Source of the DNA: Acanthosepion lycidas
Lineage: Eukaryota > Mollusca > Cephalopoda > Sepiida > Sepiidae
Assembly: GCA_963932145.1 (NCBI GenBank)
Contig: OZ010588.1
Coordinates: forward strand, 96,088,341 to 96,152,340
Direction: 5' to 3'
DNA: 64,000 nt
Part shown: positions 23,092-35,260 of the stretch, piece after piece
Numbering within the stretch: position 1 is the stretch's first letter
Layout: each line of letters begins with the position of its first letter
The notes under the pieces: model-generated
The model's input: only the letters and a program-made list of their open reading frames with translations
Told to the model about the DNA's origin: nothing
Databases searched by the model: none
Position numbers and translations under genes: made by a program

Positions 23092-23502
23092 CATTTGTGT
23101 GTGTGTGTGTGTGTGTGCGTGTGTGTGTGTGTGTGTGCTAAGCATACGTCTGTATAACCTCACCTGTTTCGAAATGCCTTTCTGAGCAAATCGTCTTAGA
23201 TTGAGAGCCACATAGGTGGAGATATATGTTATATTAGTTCATCACATTCTGTTCCATTTCCATCAAAGTTTTCCTCTCTCTTATTTGCTTAGTTTCCGGA
23301 AGGCCCCATTCGTTATTTTGTTATTACACCAAGTTTTCATGCTTCGCCGACATATATTTTTCTTTAGTTACTATATAGAAGAATTAGTCACAGTTCTGCA
23401 AGCCAGTTTGTAACAGTATTTTCGATTGGCGGAAAAGAATATGTGAAAGATAATTTTCACATCTTCATGCATTTGAAGAAACATGGATTTCCACGACTCA
23501 TC

Positions 23503-23560
<58 letters not shown>

Positions 23561-23838
23561 GAGGAATATGCGTGGATAAACAAGGAAATACAAGAGCTTC
23601 AACAAGTCTCTACAAGTTTAAGTTATTTTTATTATTGGCGAAACAGCTTCACACAAATATCTTCATTTGTCTTTATTTACATTACAACCGAATCAATTGT
23701 ATTAGTATAGAAGAAACCGAATGAAAATAAGCGTGTCAAATATTTACGTTGTTTCACGTATGAGCGTAATTTTATCGCAGCAGTATTCCAGCTTTTGTAA
23801 AAAAATTCTCTATCTATCTATCTATCTATCTATCTAAC

Positions 23839-23902
<64 letters not shown>

Positions 23903-24024
23903 GTTGTGCGTGCATATATGCTGTTCGTTTCAATTACAAAGTGATTAGCTATACAACTTAAACTAATGAAAAATAAACTACAAAATTCTTCATATAAACA
24001 CACACACTCACACACACACACACG

Positions 24025-24059
<35 letters not shown>

Positions 24060-24400
24060 GAAATGTTCCTACAAGGTGTGCATGTATTTCTTTGTAAGGG
24101 ACTTGATACCTGAAATAAAATATAAGCTTAATTGACATTGAAAATTGGTTCAAGTTATTGGAACACCCTTAATACCCTAAACAAAATGATGTTACTAAGA
24201 AAATAAACAATGCACAATCCTTAATTGTGGCAGAAATATCAGGTGACGGGCCAATTTTATGCAGAACTTGGATAAATTAAAACCAAACATTCGACCATCT
24301 GCACACAACTACACATAAATTCACACTGGACAACAAACACGAAAAACACACTCGTATATAGAAAAGTGTCCCACATCCACCGGGGAACTAACATTTTCTG
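22762..24400. other. Interval dominated by simple repeats
   Basis: (TA)n(GT)n lies at 23065-23138, (TA)n at 23505-23556, (TCTA)n(TA)n at 23809-23899 and (CA)n(TA)n at 23999-24060. The sequence between them contains no recognisable gene. Confidence 0.7.
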
Positions 24401-24401
24401 G

Positions 24402-25220
24402 TCACCAAACAGGTGGGGGGATGGGTAAATAAACTAAAGAAAGTTTGGACAAAATTAATAAAGGCCAATGAGTATGTATGTATCTTCTACCAAATTTAAA
24501 ATTTAAAAGCAAATCAAGTCTACCGGTATTCACAATAGAAAGTGCACTTGACTCAGGATAACTGGCGGGTCTCCTCGTAACACGAGTGAATACTTCTTCG
24601 GGGCTGGCAGTTCCTCCTGCCGTCTTGCTTCCAGAATTCGCTATTCCCATCGGTCTGTCTACACATTCGTTCTAGGAACACGATGTGAAGCGTATGTTGA
24701 CGAATCTCAGCGCTAGTCATAACCAGACCGCTTTCAGAAGGGCGGACGTAACAGATCGCCCGATATAAATTAGCAGCCTTGCTACCCACAAGAAGGAGAA
24801 CACGATCCTAACAAATTACATTAATTTGGCATACTGGTGTGGAAGCACGGGGAGTCGGTAAAGGAGAATTGGGTAGACATGCGAAGCACATACTATTGAG
24901 TTGCACCGGAACCACAGACTAAATGCGCCCTCCACATTCTCTCGCCCTTTCGACCAATTAATTTCCAGCAAGAGATCTGGACCGAACCAGATACCGTTAT
25001 GATGAACAGCCGCTTTGTCCAGAGGAAAAGCCCGTGAAAAGAAACTCCTTTCCACATGCCCAATAGCAAGCCAACGAACTTACCACTGATCATTTTGCCG
25101 ACTTGCTTGAATCGGTTTCTAATGCTCTGGACTGAGCGGCTTGGGGATAGTATCCGTAGCTCGTGGAGGCACAGTCCTATTGGTGAGTTCATCCACGGAA
25201 TATGTGATTGAGCGGCTCTA
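24402..25220 (-). pseudogene. LINE reverse-transcriptase remnant (post-palm and C-terminal region)
   Basis: This is the least AT-rich part of this stretch. On the minus strand, fragments in changing frames read GKFVGLLLGMWKGVSFHGLF, NGIWFGPDLLLEINWSK, VCASHVYPILLYRLPVLP, SALLKAV and NSEFWKQDG. They match in order the KSxGLxLGxWKGxxLP, LGVxFGPDxxxxxNW, CxSxIYPLxLYRLxVLP and GGLGMxxxxxRxxTLRLxFL blocks of L1/Tx1- or I-type non-LTR elements. Several frameshifts and stops (for example near 24815 and 25055) kill it. The palm core with the active-site Asp pair is not recognisable. Exact clade is uncertain. Confidence 0.72.
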
Positions 25221-25399
25221 TATCGAGTCTAATTCGTTAGCTCTTCGTAACCGAGGCCTGTTGGTACAGTTGGGATTCCGTTTGCCTCCTATTGTAGCTG
25301 TTCGTGTTTCAATTCACGTTAGTGGATGCGCACTGCTGATGAGTCCCAGATATAGGACGAAACGGCCGTCCAGTGCATTCTGTTGAGGTCTTTTCTCGG

Positions 25400-25883
25400 C
25401 TCGATGAATTAATTAATTATTATATATATATGTTCAAGCATTTTTCATTGAATTTTTTAATAATCCTTTTTAATTTTCTAATTAGCTTCTGCGTATTATG
25501 TGTGTATGTGTATGTGTGTATATCTGTGTATACAAAAGAATTCAACCTTAACGTTGCGACTGCATGCTCCAAAAGTTTGTATCCGTTATCAATAAAACAT
25601 TTCAAAAATCATATTTCGATTCGTATTATATTTTTTCGTCTCGGATGCTACCTAAATTTTTGCCAAAAACAAAATAATGCCTGAAGAAGACTCAGTGTAC
25701 AGTCGAAAGTACTTGCGTATTTAAGAAAGACCTTATATAGCTTATAATTATAAAAAAAACAAGGAAAATAACATAGATTGATTGGTGGATTAAAATATTG
25801 TTAGCGAAGTGATTTCGGCATTTTATATCATTAACTTTACTAATGTACTTTTTGTATGAATGATTCATTGTAACACACACACA

Positions 25884-25958
<75 letters not shown>

Positions 25959-26122
25959 AAGTATAACAGACAATGGATGTCTGTTATAACTGATCATGAG
26001 GCGTTCTTATGTTCGAATGCTTGCTTTAATTTCTGGTGAAATAAAGAAAAAAATCCAACATTTGAATATTTTTATAACTTAATAAAATATCCAAATGTTT
26101 AAATAATGATCTTCTGTCCTAA

Positions 26123-26125
<3 letters not shown>
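25400..26125. other. Unassigned interval with (CA)n(TA)n
   Basis: A compound (CA)n(TA)n microsatellite occupies 25873-25954. A short GCCTGAAGAAGACTCAGTGT segment at 25680 resembles the GAAGAAGGCC block of local SINEs. No gene recognised. Confidence 0.45.
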
Positions 26126-26126
<1 letters not shown>

Positions 26127-26167
<41 letters not shown>

Positions 26168-26341
26168 TATATTCATGAGGTGAGATACTATGTACATTAT
26201 TTACATTATTCGGACTATTATCCTCATCTTTGTAGCCATATTTATTACAACATTTCGGCCGTTGAAATAAAGGGTTAAGTTCGACATTCCAACAACCTGA
26301 AGAAGGCCGGACCGTACAATAGTCCGAATAATGTAAATATA

Positions 26342-26432
<91 letters not shown>
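26127..26432. repeat. Inverted SINE T1 fragment pair framed by (TA)n
   Basis: (TA)n 26127-26164; antisense T1 3' end 26165-26265 (TTTACATTATTCGGACTATT, TTTCGGCCGTTG); then sense T1 26266-26345 (AAATAAAGGGTTAAGTTCGA, CTGAAGAAGGCCGGACCGTA, ATAATGTAAATATAATG); then (TA)n 26347-26400 and (GA)n 26401-26432. The middle of the SINE is lost and the two ends face each other, giving a foldback with (TA)n at both feet. Confidence 0.75.
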
Positions 26433-26435
<3 letters not shown>

Positions 26436-27590
26436 TGTCCGGAAGTTTCACACCGTAAATGATCTTTAAACATCTTATATCTGTGTGCAAGCGTGTGTGT
26501 GTATTTATTAGTACTATATCACAGGCTAGCATAAATTCCAAGCAACTGAATCTTTTGCATGGAATGGAGCAAGATTTCAGTAATGACAGAGGCTATTTGA
26601 GCTTGACCTCGGTTATCATTCAACGCCGCCATAGGCGATGAAAGACACAGCATGATATGCCATTTCTCTCCAAAGGTAGTAACTTCAAGCAAAATGGATC
26701 CAGATAATTAGTTTGCTCTATCGGGATGGAAACAAGCAAGACACATGATTGTCACTTTGGTTATGTGAATTTGTCTTCAGAGGTCATTCGGTGTTGCCAA
26801 AGAGCTTATACAGCCAATCACTGCCAAATAAAACAAAACGGAATGAGGCAATGAGTTTCCTATTAAATGCAAGTGTTAAGGTGGGTGTCGAATAATTCGA
26901 CTTCTCAGGTCAAAGATGGCTGTTGATCAGTTAAAAAGACATATAGAACACAGTTTACCAATTTATCGTCTCACTTTTATTAAAGCTTTATTATAGAATG
27001 AGATATGGAGAAAAAAGAAAAGAAATTCAGATAGTTTTTTAAAACTTTTGTGTTGTTTGATTTCCATTGGTTAATTATGTTTCACGTGCATTCGACTTGT
27101 TAAACAAACGTTAGTATTAATTGTGGCGTTCTGAATTCAAGGAAAGACAACCCGACCTTCCGTTGTGCCAAAAAATCAACAGATTCCAAACCCAAATGAA
27201 AAACATTAAATGCTGCTTTATGTATGTAAGTGTAGAATAATTCTAGTTTGTCTATGTGGAATTCAGACGATAACGTATCTTCGTAACTCTGTGTGTGTGT
27301 AGGTTAGAAGACAGCATGTTTAGTGATTTCGCATATTGATTTGTGAATGTTTTTCCCCGCATATATGGTTTGTTTTAATTAAACCTACTGTAACGGAAGA
27401 AGTCAGCTGGGGGAAAAAAAAAAAAAAAAAGATTTATTCTCACATTTACACCGCCACCCCATTATAGGCATTATTACATCCCGTATATATAAACAGCAAT
27501 ATTTCACGGACGGAACGGATTGGCTAAAAGTAAAAAAGAATGACAAATATGCCTTTTTTCTCCAAGAGACTTTATATTACTAACACACAC
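26433..27590. other. Unassigned interval
   Basis: Nothing recognisable was found. An A run is at 27413-27431. Confidence 0.4.
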
Positions 27591-27591
27591 A

Positions 27592-27668
27592 GATATATAT
27601 ATATATATATATTTGTGTGTGTGTGTGTGTGTATTTGTGTGCGTGTGTGTGCGAGTGTGTGTGTGCGT
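27592..27668. repeat. (TA)n(GT)n microsatellite
   Basis: About 20 bp TA followed by interrupted GT with GCGT variants. Confidence 0.9.
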
Positions 27669-27689
27669 GTCACGCAGTGAATAATATAT

Positions 27690-28680
27690 CATATATATTT
27701 ATACAACAAAGCAGAATGTAAGAAAAAACAAAACAAAACAAAAATGGTATTACATATAATATGGAGATACTCCTGTACCCTGAGAAGCCATATTTATGAG
27801 CAGATTCAACGGAGCGGATTCATCTATGTCTCAGACAAGGACATCTTACGCAAACGGGAAACAGCGAGGTTTCAAATTTAGGACTGTGAGCTATATATGG
27901 GGAAGATATGTTCCCAAAAGGAAACAACACCATGATCTTGTAAGCATCTAGGGGGCAGATTTAGCATATGCCAGGGACATGGGGTTCAGAGTTAAAGAAA
28001 GAAACTTTACCGTTTAGTGTCTGTAAACGATCTGAAATTAGATTACCGCTTTTTTATCACCGTATGGCGTGATGTCATTAAGCGGGAGTCCTTTGACCCA
28101 CGTAACTTATCTCCACCAAAGTGAGATAAACTCCTTCTGTACTCTTACAATATGTTAGATTCTTTAAGAATGGGTTCAATAAAGGTTGATGATGTAATAT
28201 AATTTTTTTGACGTATGTTTATATTTGGTAATATTGTTATTAGCAGCACTTCGAAGTACTTTCAACGTAAAGATTGATGCTCTTTTTTTTTAATTAGGGT
28301 GGCATCTGTAAAATAAAACTTATGGCAAGTTATATACATTGTGGCGAATATTGCAAAGAAGCAATACATTTTCTGGTCTTAAATTGAAATCCATGGATAA
28401 TTTGATAAAGTAATTGATGATAGGATCATTGGTTCTTATTTTGCAGCTAATACCCGTTAGGGATCAGTGAAAATTCCCTCTTCATAGATTGTTCCATTTA
28501 CATATGTAAAACTTTATGCCGTATTTGAAGCAGAAAGGTCTAGGTTTAGTTTGCGGCATTTGCAACTGAAATTTAACCATTTACTTATGTTGTGTTGGTC
28601 CAGTGTAATGTACATTATACAAATACACAATGTTTTTATTCGATTTTGTTCATACACCAACTCTTCCTTTTTTCTTAGCA
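27690..28680. other. Unassigned interval
   Basis: No frame or repeat could be assigned. Confidence 0.4.
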
Positions 28681-28689
28681 ATTTACCTG

Positions 28690-29665
28690 ATCAATTTGTC
28701 ATTGCGATGGCAACTGTATTAACGATGGCAGCCACAGATCAAGCTTTGTTTGACTCTGCAACTGATCTTCCATTGGACAAACTTCCCTCGACAGGCGAGA
28801 TGTTCTTGAACTCGTGATGAAATAAACGTGATAAAAGAAAGTTTGCAGATGTATCAATAATTATCAAGATGACCACAGAAGATTTTCAGAGATATTGGAA
28901 AAAGTAATTGGAGATGGGCACACTGTTCCTCTCCTTACTTAGAAAACTATTGAGAAAACTTTGAGATAATTGTACAGTAGAGGAACTAAAGTTAATAAGA
29001 ACGAAAATGTGTACAAAAGGCTGTATTTCAGGAAGAAATGAAGGAGTTGGTTGATATCTGTAGCTATTACTATCTCACCCATGTCTCCTGTCAGGATGCG
29101 ATGTGCAAAATTAAGAAATGTGACGGATACCACCTGATCTATAATTGGGATATATAAATGTTCAAAAAAGATGTGCAGTTCCTCCTTGACCAGCAAGATC
29201 ATAGAAAGATGAAAATTGCAGGGATTGGCATGAAAGTGACGGTGATGTTTGACAGAGCGACGCTAAGATAAAAGCATAATGAAAACAGAGCCAGCAGACA
29301 GTTTGATCAAAGTCATAGAGATCTTGTAGCTGGATATATTCATTAAGTTGAGGATAATTGGAATGATTCAAGAGATATCCCTCCTGTCAATACTCATGCT
29401 GATATGGTCCCTGATCCAAAAGCTCTGAGAGACACCAGCTCGCCAAACAGGACATGACTACCAACACTGGATGCTGCTTGTGTACAAGTGTATCCCTTGT
29501 TTCCTGTTTAGGTCTGTACCCCCGGTTCCTTCTAAAGTTTAGTGGCTCGGATGATATTGCAGATTATTCGGGTCTAGAAGCGCGTATTTTTATCTATAAA
29601 TATCTGTTATCTAATAAAAGAAACACATCTGAACATTTTGCTAAGGAAATACCAATGGACTAGCA
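28690..29665 (+). pseudogene. Broken copy of an uncharacterised invertebrate protein family
   Basis: Successive segments in shifting frames read ATVLTMAATDQALFDSATDL, PLDKLPSTGEMFLN, EEMKELVDICSYYYLTHVSC, QDAMCKIKKCDGYHLIYN, DVQFLLDQQDHRKMKIAG, NWNDS and DPKALRDTSSPNRT. The Cys pattern (CSYYYLTHVSC, AMC, KKC) and the LLDQQxxRKM block are familiar from unnamed multicopy proteins of invertebrate genomes, often linked to transposon-like loci; I know no assigned function. At least five stops or frameshifts (28817, about 29155, about 29270, about 29345, 29457) make it a pseudogene. No intron boundaries are evident, which fits a retrocopy or transposon cargo, but this is inference. Confidence 0.45.
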
Positions 29666-29669
29666 ATTG

Positions 29670-31060
29670 ACTTAAAACGGTGCTTTGTGGAATCGAGGCT
29701 CGAAGAGATTGATGTAAAAGAGTTATAATAATTTTCTTTCATTCTATTGTTTGAAAGATCTTTTCCAGTTCTGAAAGAAGGTTCCCGGAAAAAAGAATTC
29801 TGAAATTAGTTCTATCAAAATTTACTTACGAAAATTTGCAAAATATATGTCAATTGATATACGTCATTGATTCTTTTCTTTGTAAGGTTGATTGATTTTG
29901 TGACATGTCAACACTACTGCCGAATGCTTTTAAGGGTCACCCAGTGAGAATCGTTACTAACCGTAGTCGGTGTAACCGTCACTTGATGTAACCGTAAGTT
30001 CTATGCTAAGAGTTTCTTCATACTTTTGGAAATCTCTTCTGGCTTCTTTATTCCCAGTTATCTTTTCTCTTCAAAAATGTAAATGCAATGTCAATCGTTA
30101 TCGTCTTAATACTTGTTCATTTATTATCTTCTCTCCTTAACAATAGTTTTTTTTTTAATATTTTCTAAGACTCAGTAACCCTTGCGCCCTAGTGGCTTTA
30201 TTGCCTTGTTTGGAATGAAATGATTTTAAATCAACTACAGATTGTTTTTTTTCCACGCCAAACATTATTGTGTTTAGCATTTTCAAATTTTGTATGAACC
30301 ACCTAGTGAGGGTCGAAATGACTATACATGTTAACGCTAAACCAGATTAGTCTCATCTAGGCGCCTATGAACAGTGCAAGTGCTGCGCATAATCATGGTA
30401 AGATGTTTGGTGTCACCTCAGGAGGCTTAGTGCGTCCTGCAAAATATTCTAGGCATGCTTAACGGGGTATAAAGCTAGAGGGCGTGGCAGGTAATAGAAT
30501 ACAGCCAATAAGTTTAGAGGTCAAGATACTAGTTTCTTTCTATCTACACATCGTGTATTTTTAGGTCTTCTTCTTTGAACAAAGAAACAGGTAACATATT
30601 AAACATACGGCCGTTCAAAATGGTCTGTACGCGGATCTGTTTACAAGCTTCAGCTGCAACGTTCACATGCTGGCCAAGAGACAAATGTAAGGAAACAAAG
30701 CAGCTGTTTGACTAAAAGACATGTGTACAACTGCTGGTCGGCCAGTTCTTGTATTCTGGAACAATTCTCGGGTGAATAGTGTGTGTGTGTGTGTGTGTGT
30801 GTGTGAACTTTTCAACCTTGTTTGTCTTTGTGCGAATTTTTCAACCCTTTCCGACTAGACAAACGTACTTTCTATATTTTGTCTTACGAGCTTCAACAGT
30901 ACGCAACAGACACTAATAGATACCCGCCATCTTTTTGTAGAAAACTACGTTGTCTGCTCAGTATATGAACTCGACCTTTTGCCCTAAAGAGTTGTAAAAC
31001 TGATGTTTCTGACCAGGTAACACGACACCTTCCTTTTACAACGCAATGGAGATATTTTCT
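29670..31060. other. Unassigned interval
   Basis: Only a (GT)n tract at 30779-30806 is clear. GGTCACCCAGTGAGAATCG at 29933 and ACCTAGTGAGGGTCGAA at 30302 echo the tRNA-like end (GCACCCAGTGAGGATCGAA) of the 44.9-kb composite, so diverged fragments of it may be present. Confidence 0.4.
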
Positions 31061-31079
31061 AGTTCATGTACAACGTACC

Positions 31080-31560
31080 ATAGGATGTTTTAATGTTACG
31101 CTCGTCATGTGTATAACGATAAACTACATCTAGCAAGATGATCTCTGATGGGGAGATTGGTTTGATTAATTGAGATTTACGGCATATCAACCTCAATTGG
31201 TTATTTTCTTTTTTTTTAATACCGACAAAATTGCTGGTAATTTTCTTCAAAAAATATTTCTAGCAATAACCTTCCTTTTAAAATCGATTACAAGTAATAT
31301 TTTTTTTCAAAAATGTATTGCTGGTCATGTTTTTCCGAAATAACATATAGCTGGCAATATTCCTTTATGAAACTGTATTTCTAATAGTACGTTTTTTCCT
31401 TCAAAGAAGGAATTATATTATTATCTCCGATAACATTTTTTACTTCGTTGGCAGACTGAAGGTTTTAAGTAACGAGGATTCACCTCTTATTTGATATTAT
31501 TCGAAGGTTCACCATAACCCGGGTGGTAGCATCTGTTGTCCAATCTAAACAAAAATCAAC
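31080..31560. repeat. Bipartite interspersed repeat, copy 4 (internally inverted)
   Basis: Head start in sense (ATAACGATAAACTACATCTA, 31107), then the tail minisatellite in antisense (TTGCTGGTAATTTTC, AAAAATGTATTGCTGGTCAT, 31230-31400), then the second half of the head in sense again (GATTCACCTCTTA, CCCGGGTGGTAGCATCTGTT, 31478-31540). The middle has either been inverted or inserted backward. Confidence 0.6.
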
Positions 31561-31739
31561 ATTATAATTGAAAGAAGAAAACGATCAGGAATACATTTTT
31601 TATAGCAAAAGGAAAAAGCAACAACGAGAAAAAATAAAAATACATTGTTATTGTGAAATTATCAAAAATACATTGTATGAACAAAACATTATGAAGTCAT
31701 GAAAACATAGCCTGATTCGAAAAGTGTAGCATTATGTAC

Positions 31740-32250
31740 AAAATACCTGTAGTATATCATAAAATTACGTACAAAATATGTAGTCATCAGCATTAAATAA
31801 CCCACAGAGTTATTGATATGCCGCTAAAGAAAATCAACTGGACCAAACAACAAACATGAAAGAACCCTTTCATGATATTAATCCATATAATATCCGAAAT
31901 TTCTTAAAGCAATCAAACTGTATTTCAAAATATAACTTCAACAATACTACAGCATAAAAACACATATCATCGCCCATTGTAATTAACTTAACGCAATCAA
32001 ACTGTATTTCAAAATATAACTTCAACAATACTACAGCATAAAAACACATATCATCGCCCATTGTAATTAACTTAACGCAAACATTTATAGACAAAAAAGC
32101 TAAGTATTATCTACCATGTATTCAATTGTGAAAGCAGAATGACATATATCATATCTATATTACTTTCAAGCTCCTAAGAAAATGTAATTTCAGCATTAAA
32201 TGACCAATAAGTAATTGATATGCCGTTAAATAAACAATTCAATCAAATTT
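31740..32250 (+). repeat. Bipartite repeat 3' portion with exact 84-bp duplication
   Basis: Tail-end motifs (CAGCATTAAATAACCCACAG, ATTGATATGCCGCTAAA) occur at 31785-31830 and again at 32190-32230. Between them, an 84-bp unit starting GCAATCAAACTGTATTTC is present twice in tandem without visible differences (31909-31992 and 31993-32076). Being a multiple of three, it gives a repeated peptide in a minus-strand frame, which I do not consider a gene. Confidence 0.65.
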
Positions 32251-32321
32251 TAATGCTACACATCTTGCCCAACGCGTAGGAAACTCGAGTTAATATAGCA
32301 TAAATTGTACCCTGCACGTAT

Positions 32322-32328
32322 ACATATA

Positions 32329-32387
<59 letters not shown>
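32322..32387. repeat. (TA)n microsatellite
   Basis: TA array with one TACA interruption. Confidence 0.95.
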
Positions 32388-32389
<2 letters not shown>

Positions 32390-32920
32390 CGCCACACTTG
32401 AAAAGTCCGACAATTACGTTTATACATTCTTTTTATAGATCCAGGCAGGTAAATGTCCTTAATACTGTTTATTAAAAACAGAACATTTACTTGAATATTT
32501 GTTTCTATATAAAGAACCTATAAACAAAATGTCTTAAAATAATTGTCAGATTTTGTTCATTTCATAAGGTGTGACGTCATTTGTTTACATTTGGATACCC
32601 ATCGTGCAGATATGAATCTACGAGAGAAAATGATGCAGAATTGTAGTTTAAAAACAGTAAAATCGACATTGCTAACTAAAACGCTCCACTGTCGCTCAAT
32701 CGGTAAAAGCACGTCAGGCTATATGACGTTCCGTATAGGATACAGGTACGATTCCTGGCGGAGAATGCATATTTCTATGAAACTTTCTGGGACATTCAAT
32801 GCAGTAAATGTAGTTAATGGTGTTTTTTAAGAATTTTTTTTAATATTTATACGTTCTTTTTATAGATCCAGGACTGTAAATGTCCTTAATACTGTTTATT
32901 ATATACAGATGTATGTGGCC
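32388..32920 (+). repeat. tRNA-derived SINE family T2, 1.5-unit tandem
   Basis: A partial unit (32388-32545) is followed by a fuller one with GTGTGACGTCATTTGTTTAC, the A-box region TCGCTCAATCGGTAAAAGCA and the B-box region GTACGATTCC. It then repeats the 3' segment ATAGATCCAGG...TCCTTAATACTGTTTATT seen in the first partial unit. Period is roughly 420 bp. Confidence 0.7.
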
Positions 32921-33189
32921 TCACTACACCTTCACCTTCAAGTATTGTAAGCAGAAGAACGAGAATACTGGACAGATGGTTATATAAACAACTGTCGCGG
33001 GCAAATTCAGGCAGTGTCTCACACAGAGCAAACCAAATTAAGGTCCACGGATTGGACGTGAGGGCATCACTCGTATCACAGACTGACTGGAGATAACTGA
33101 CAAAATATTGGAGCGAATATAATTTCTCATTGTATTTCTTCAAAGAAGCCATTAAGTCCCGTTTCTCTACAATGATTACCACTGCTACA

Positions 33190-33503
33190 ATATATATATA
33201 TATATATACAATTTATATTTGCCTCTAGAAACGAAATAGAAATGTGATTTATAGTATTATTAGATGTCCATTTCTGATTTGTTTTCCAACTCGTAAATTG
33301 CCAGGCGCAGCACAGCTGTCTGTTTCAGACAGATATTTCATACAAATTCTTTGTTATGTATTATTATGATATCGGTTTATATTAAAATGGAATATTTAAA
33401 AAAAAATCAGAAGCAATATTGTTAGTTAAATAAAAAGTCAATTGATATACTTTTTTATCCTTCCTCTCTTGTAACTCGCTCTTGTCTAGTAACTGAAATA
33501 CCA

Positions 33504-33560
<57 letters not shown>

Positions 33561-33700
33561 CTGTGTGTGTGTGTGTTTGTGTGTGTGTGCGTCTGTGTGC
33601 ATGTGAATAAATAAAACGAAAATTCATTTTAGCTTGCGTGTTTCGTCCTGAAGTGCACTTTAACAAGGCCATTGTCAGAATTTTATTTCGCAACAAGTAT
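33190..33700. repeat. Unassigned flank with (TCTA)n(GT)n
   Basis: (TCTA)n from 33505 to 33560 leads into interrupted (GT)n to 33602; the rest is not recognised. Confidence 0.7.
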
Positions 33701-33704
33701 TTTG

Positions 33705-34050
33705 TCCTGGGTAAGACGATGAACTACTTCCAAGAACAAGGCCTCTGATCAGGATGTTTTGAGTAGCATAGAACCACCTCTTCATTGCTGGTGTTCCCAT
33801 GTCAATCCTGACCCGGGTTGGTAGCACCTGTTAGGGTCTCATTCATGGGTAAATAGTTAACACACAAACTGGGTTCAAAATACTATGAAAGTATGAAATA
33901 TGAAATACCAGCAATACTTTTTGGTAAAAAATTATTACTAGCAATGAATTTTTGAAGGGAAAAAATATTACCAGCAATATATTATTACCGGCAATACATA
34001 TTTGTAAAAAAATATTACCAGCAATACATTTTTAAGAAAAATATTACTTT
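33705..34050 (+). repeat. Bipartite interspersed repeat, copy 5
   Basis: Head with CCTGGGTAAGACGATGAACT and TGGTAGCACCTGTTAGGG, tail with ACCAGCAATACTTTTTGG-type units. The array is followed by (TA)n at 34055-34110. Confidence 0.8.
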
Positions 34051-34052
34051 TC

Positions 34053-34054
<2 letters not shown>

Positions 34055-34111
<57 letters not shown>

Positions 34112-34381
34112 TGAGGAGGAAGTATGGGTTTGTAAACAGTGACTATTACGGCTAATAATGCAAGACTCTTCGATAAATTGAATGGAGTTCTCTCAGTCAC
34201 CGTGTGTTTATCTGAAAATAAATACGCTTAAATTCACATTTATCCCCACCCGCTGCTAAGAGCTTAGGTGTAGAATCCCCGAAAGACAACAATTCTGTCG
34301 GGTTTCTATCTTAGCTTCAGACCACCGGACGTTTAGCCACACTGATGAGCTGTGATACAGCGAAGCAGTCTGTCTGTGGAT

Positions 34382-34416
<35 letters not shown>
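34055..34416 (+). repeat. (TA)n-flanked SINE family T4, copy 1
   Basis: The SINE body at 34111-34384 lies between (TA)n arrays at 34055-34110 and 34385-34416. Its 3' end (GTTTAGCCACACTGATGAGC, CAGTCTGTCTGTGGATGACT) recurs at 38.95 and 47.94 kb. The tRNA-like box is poor in this copy. Confidence 0.65.
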
Positions 34417-34417
<1 letters not shown>

Positions 34418-34724
34418 CCGTTTGACGTTGACATGTCATAAGACGAAGTTAATCAAACGAAAAAAACAAGTAATTATAAACAAAAGTATTGATAGTTATT
34501 TTTTAAATTTAAGAAACCCTCATGAAAATTCACCAGACTAACTGAAAAAATCTAGATACTTTAAAGAAGGATGCTAAGTAACAAGTGTTGGCAATTTATG
34601 GAGGATACTAAGTGAAAATAGTAGATAAACTATGGAGCATGCTATGGGACATAATGAACGTAAGTAAATGATACACTATATTTAAACGTAATAACTATAA
34701 TAAACGTAAGTAAATGATACTCTA

Positions 34725-34995
34725 TATTTACATTATTCGGACTATTGTCCTCATCTTTGTTGCCATATTTATCACAACTTTTCGGCCGATGTAAGCTCCG
34801 GCCTTCTTCGGGTTGTTGGAATGTCGAAACGAATTCTTTATTTTGCTCGCTGGGGTAGACGGTTCTAGTTCCACGTGCCATGTCTAATGGATGTCAGTCA
34901 TCAGTTATCTCCTGTTAATTCCCTTCTCCAAGTTCTCCACTGCCTTAACCGGATATTGAAATCACAACACTGGGTCCTGTCAGTGGATCTAATAA
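34725..34995 (-). repeat. tRNA-derived SINE family T1, near full-length
   Basis: Antisense order TTTACATTATTCGGACTATT, TTTCGGCC, GCCTTCTTCGGGTTGTTGGA, TAGTTCCACGTGCCATG, CTTAACCGGATATTGAAATC, GTGGATCTAATAAACGCC. Upstream, AACGTAAGTAAATGATAC is present twice (34658 and 34702). Confidence 0.75.
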
Positions 34996-35260
34996 ACGCC
35001 AATGATGGAGTTATTACAGCAACTGATATCCCCAAGAGCTCACCCATCTCTGTAGTGACCTGGCTATATTTGTAAGGGATGGTCTTCCAAGGAATGTGAA
35101 GTGTTGTGGGGCCGTGAAAGTGAATTTAGCGATTACAGAACATTCTATATATTTTCCTCTTGGCAAATTGTTTTTTGAGGAACATTTTTTAAATCAAGCC
35201 GACTCAATCAGACTAAATAAAATAAACGGTTCAATTCATAATCTGCTTTTATTTAAAGTA

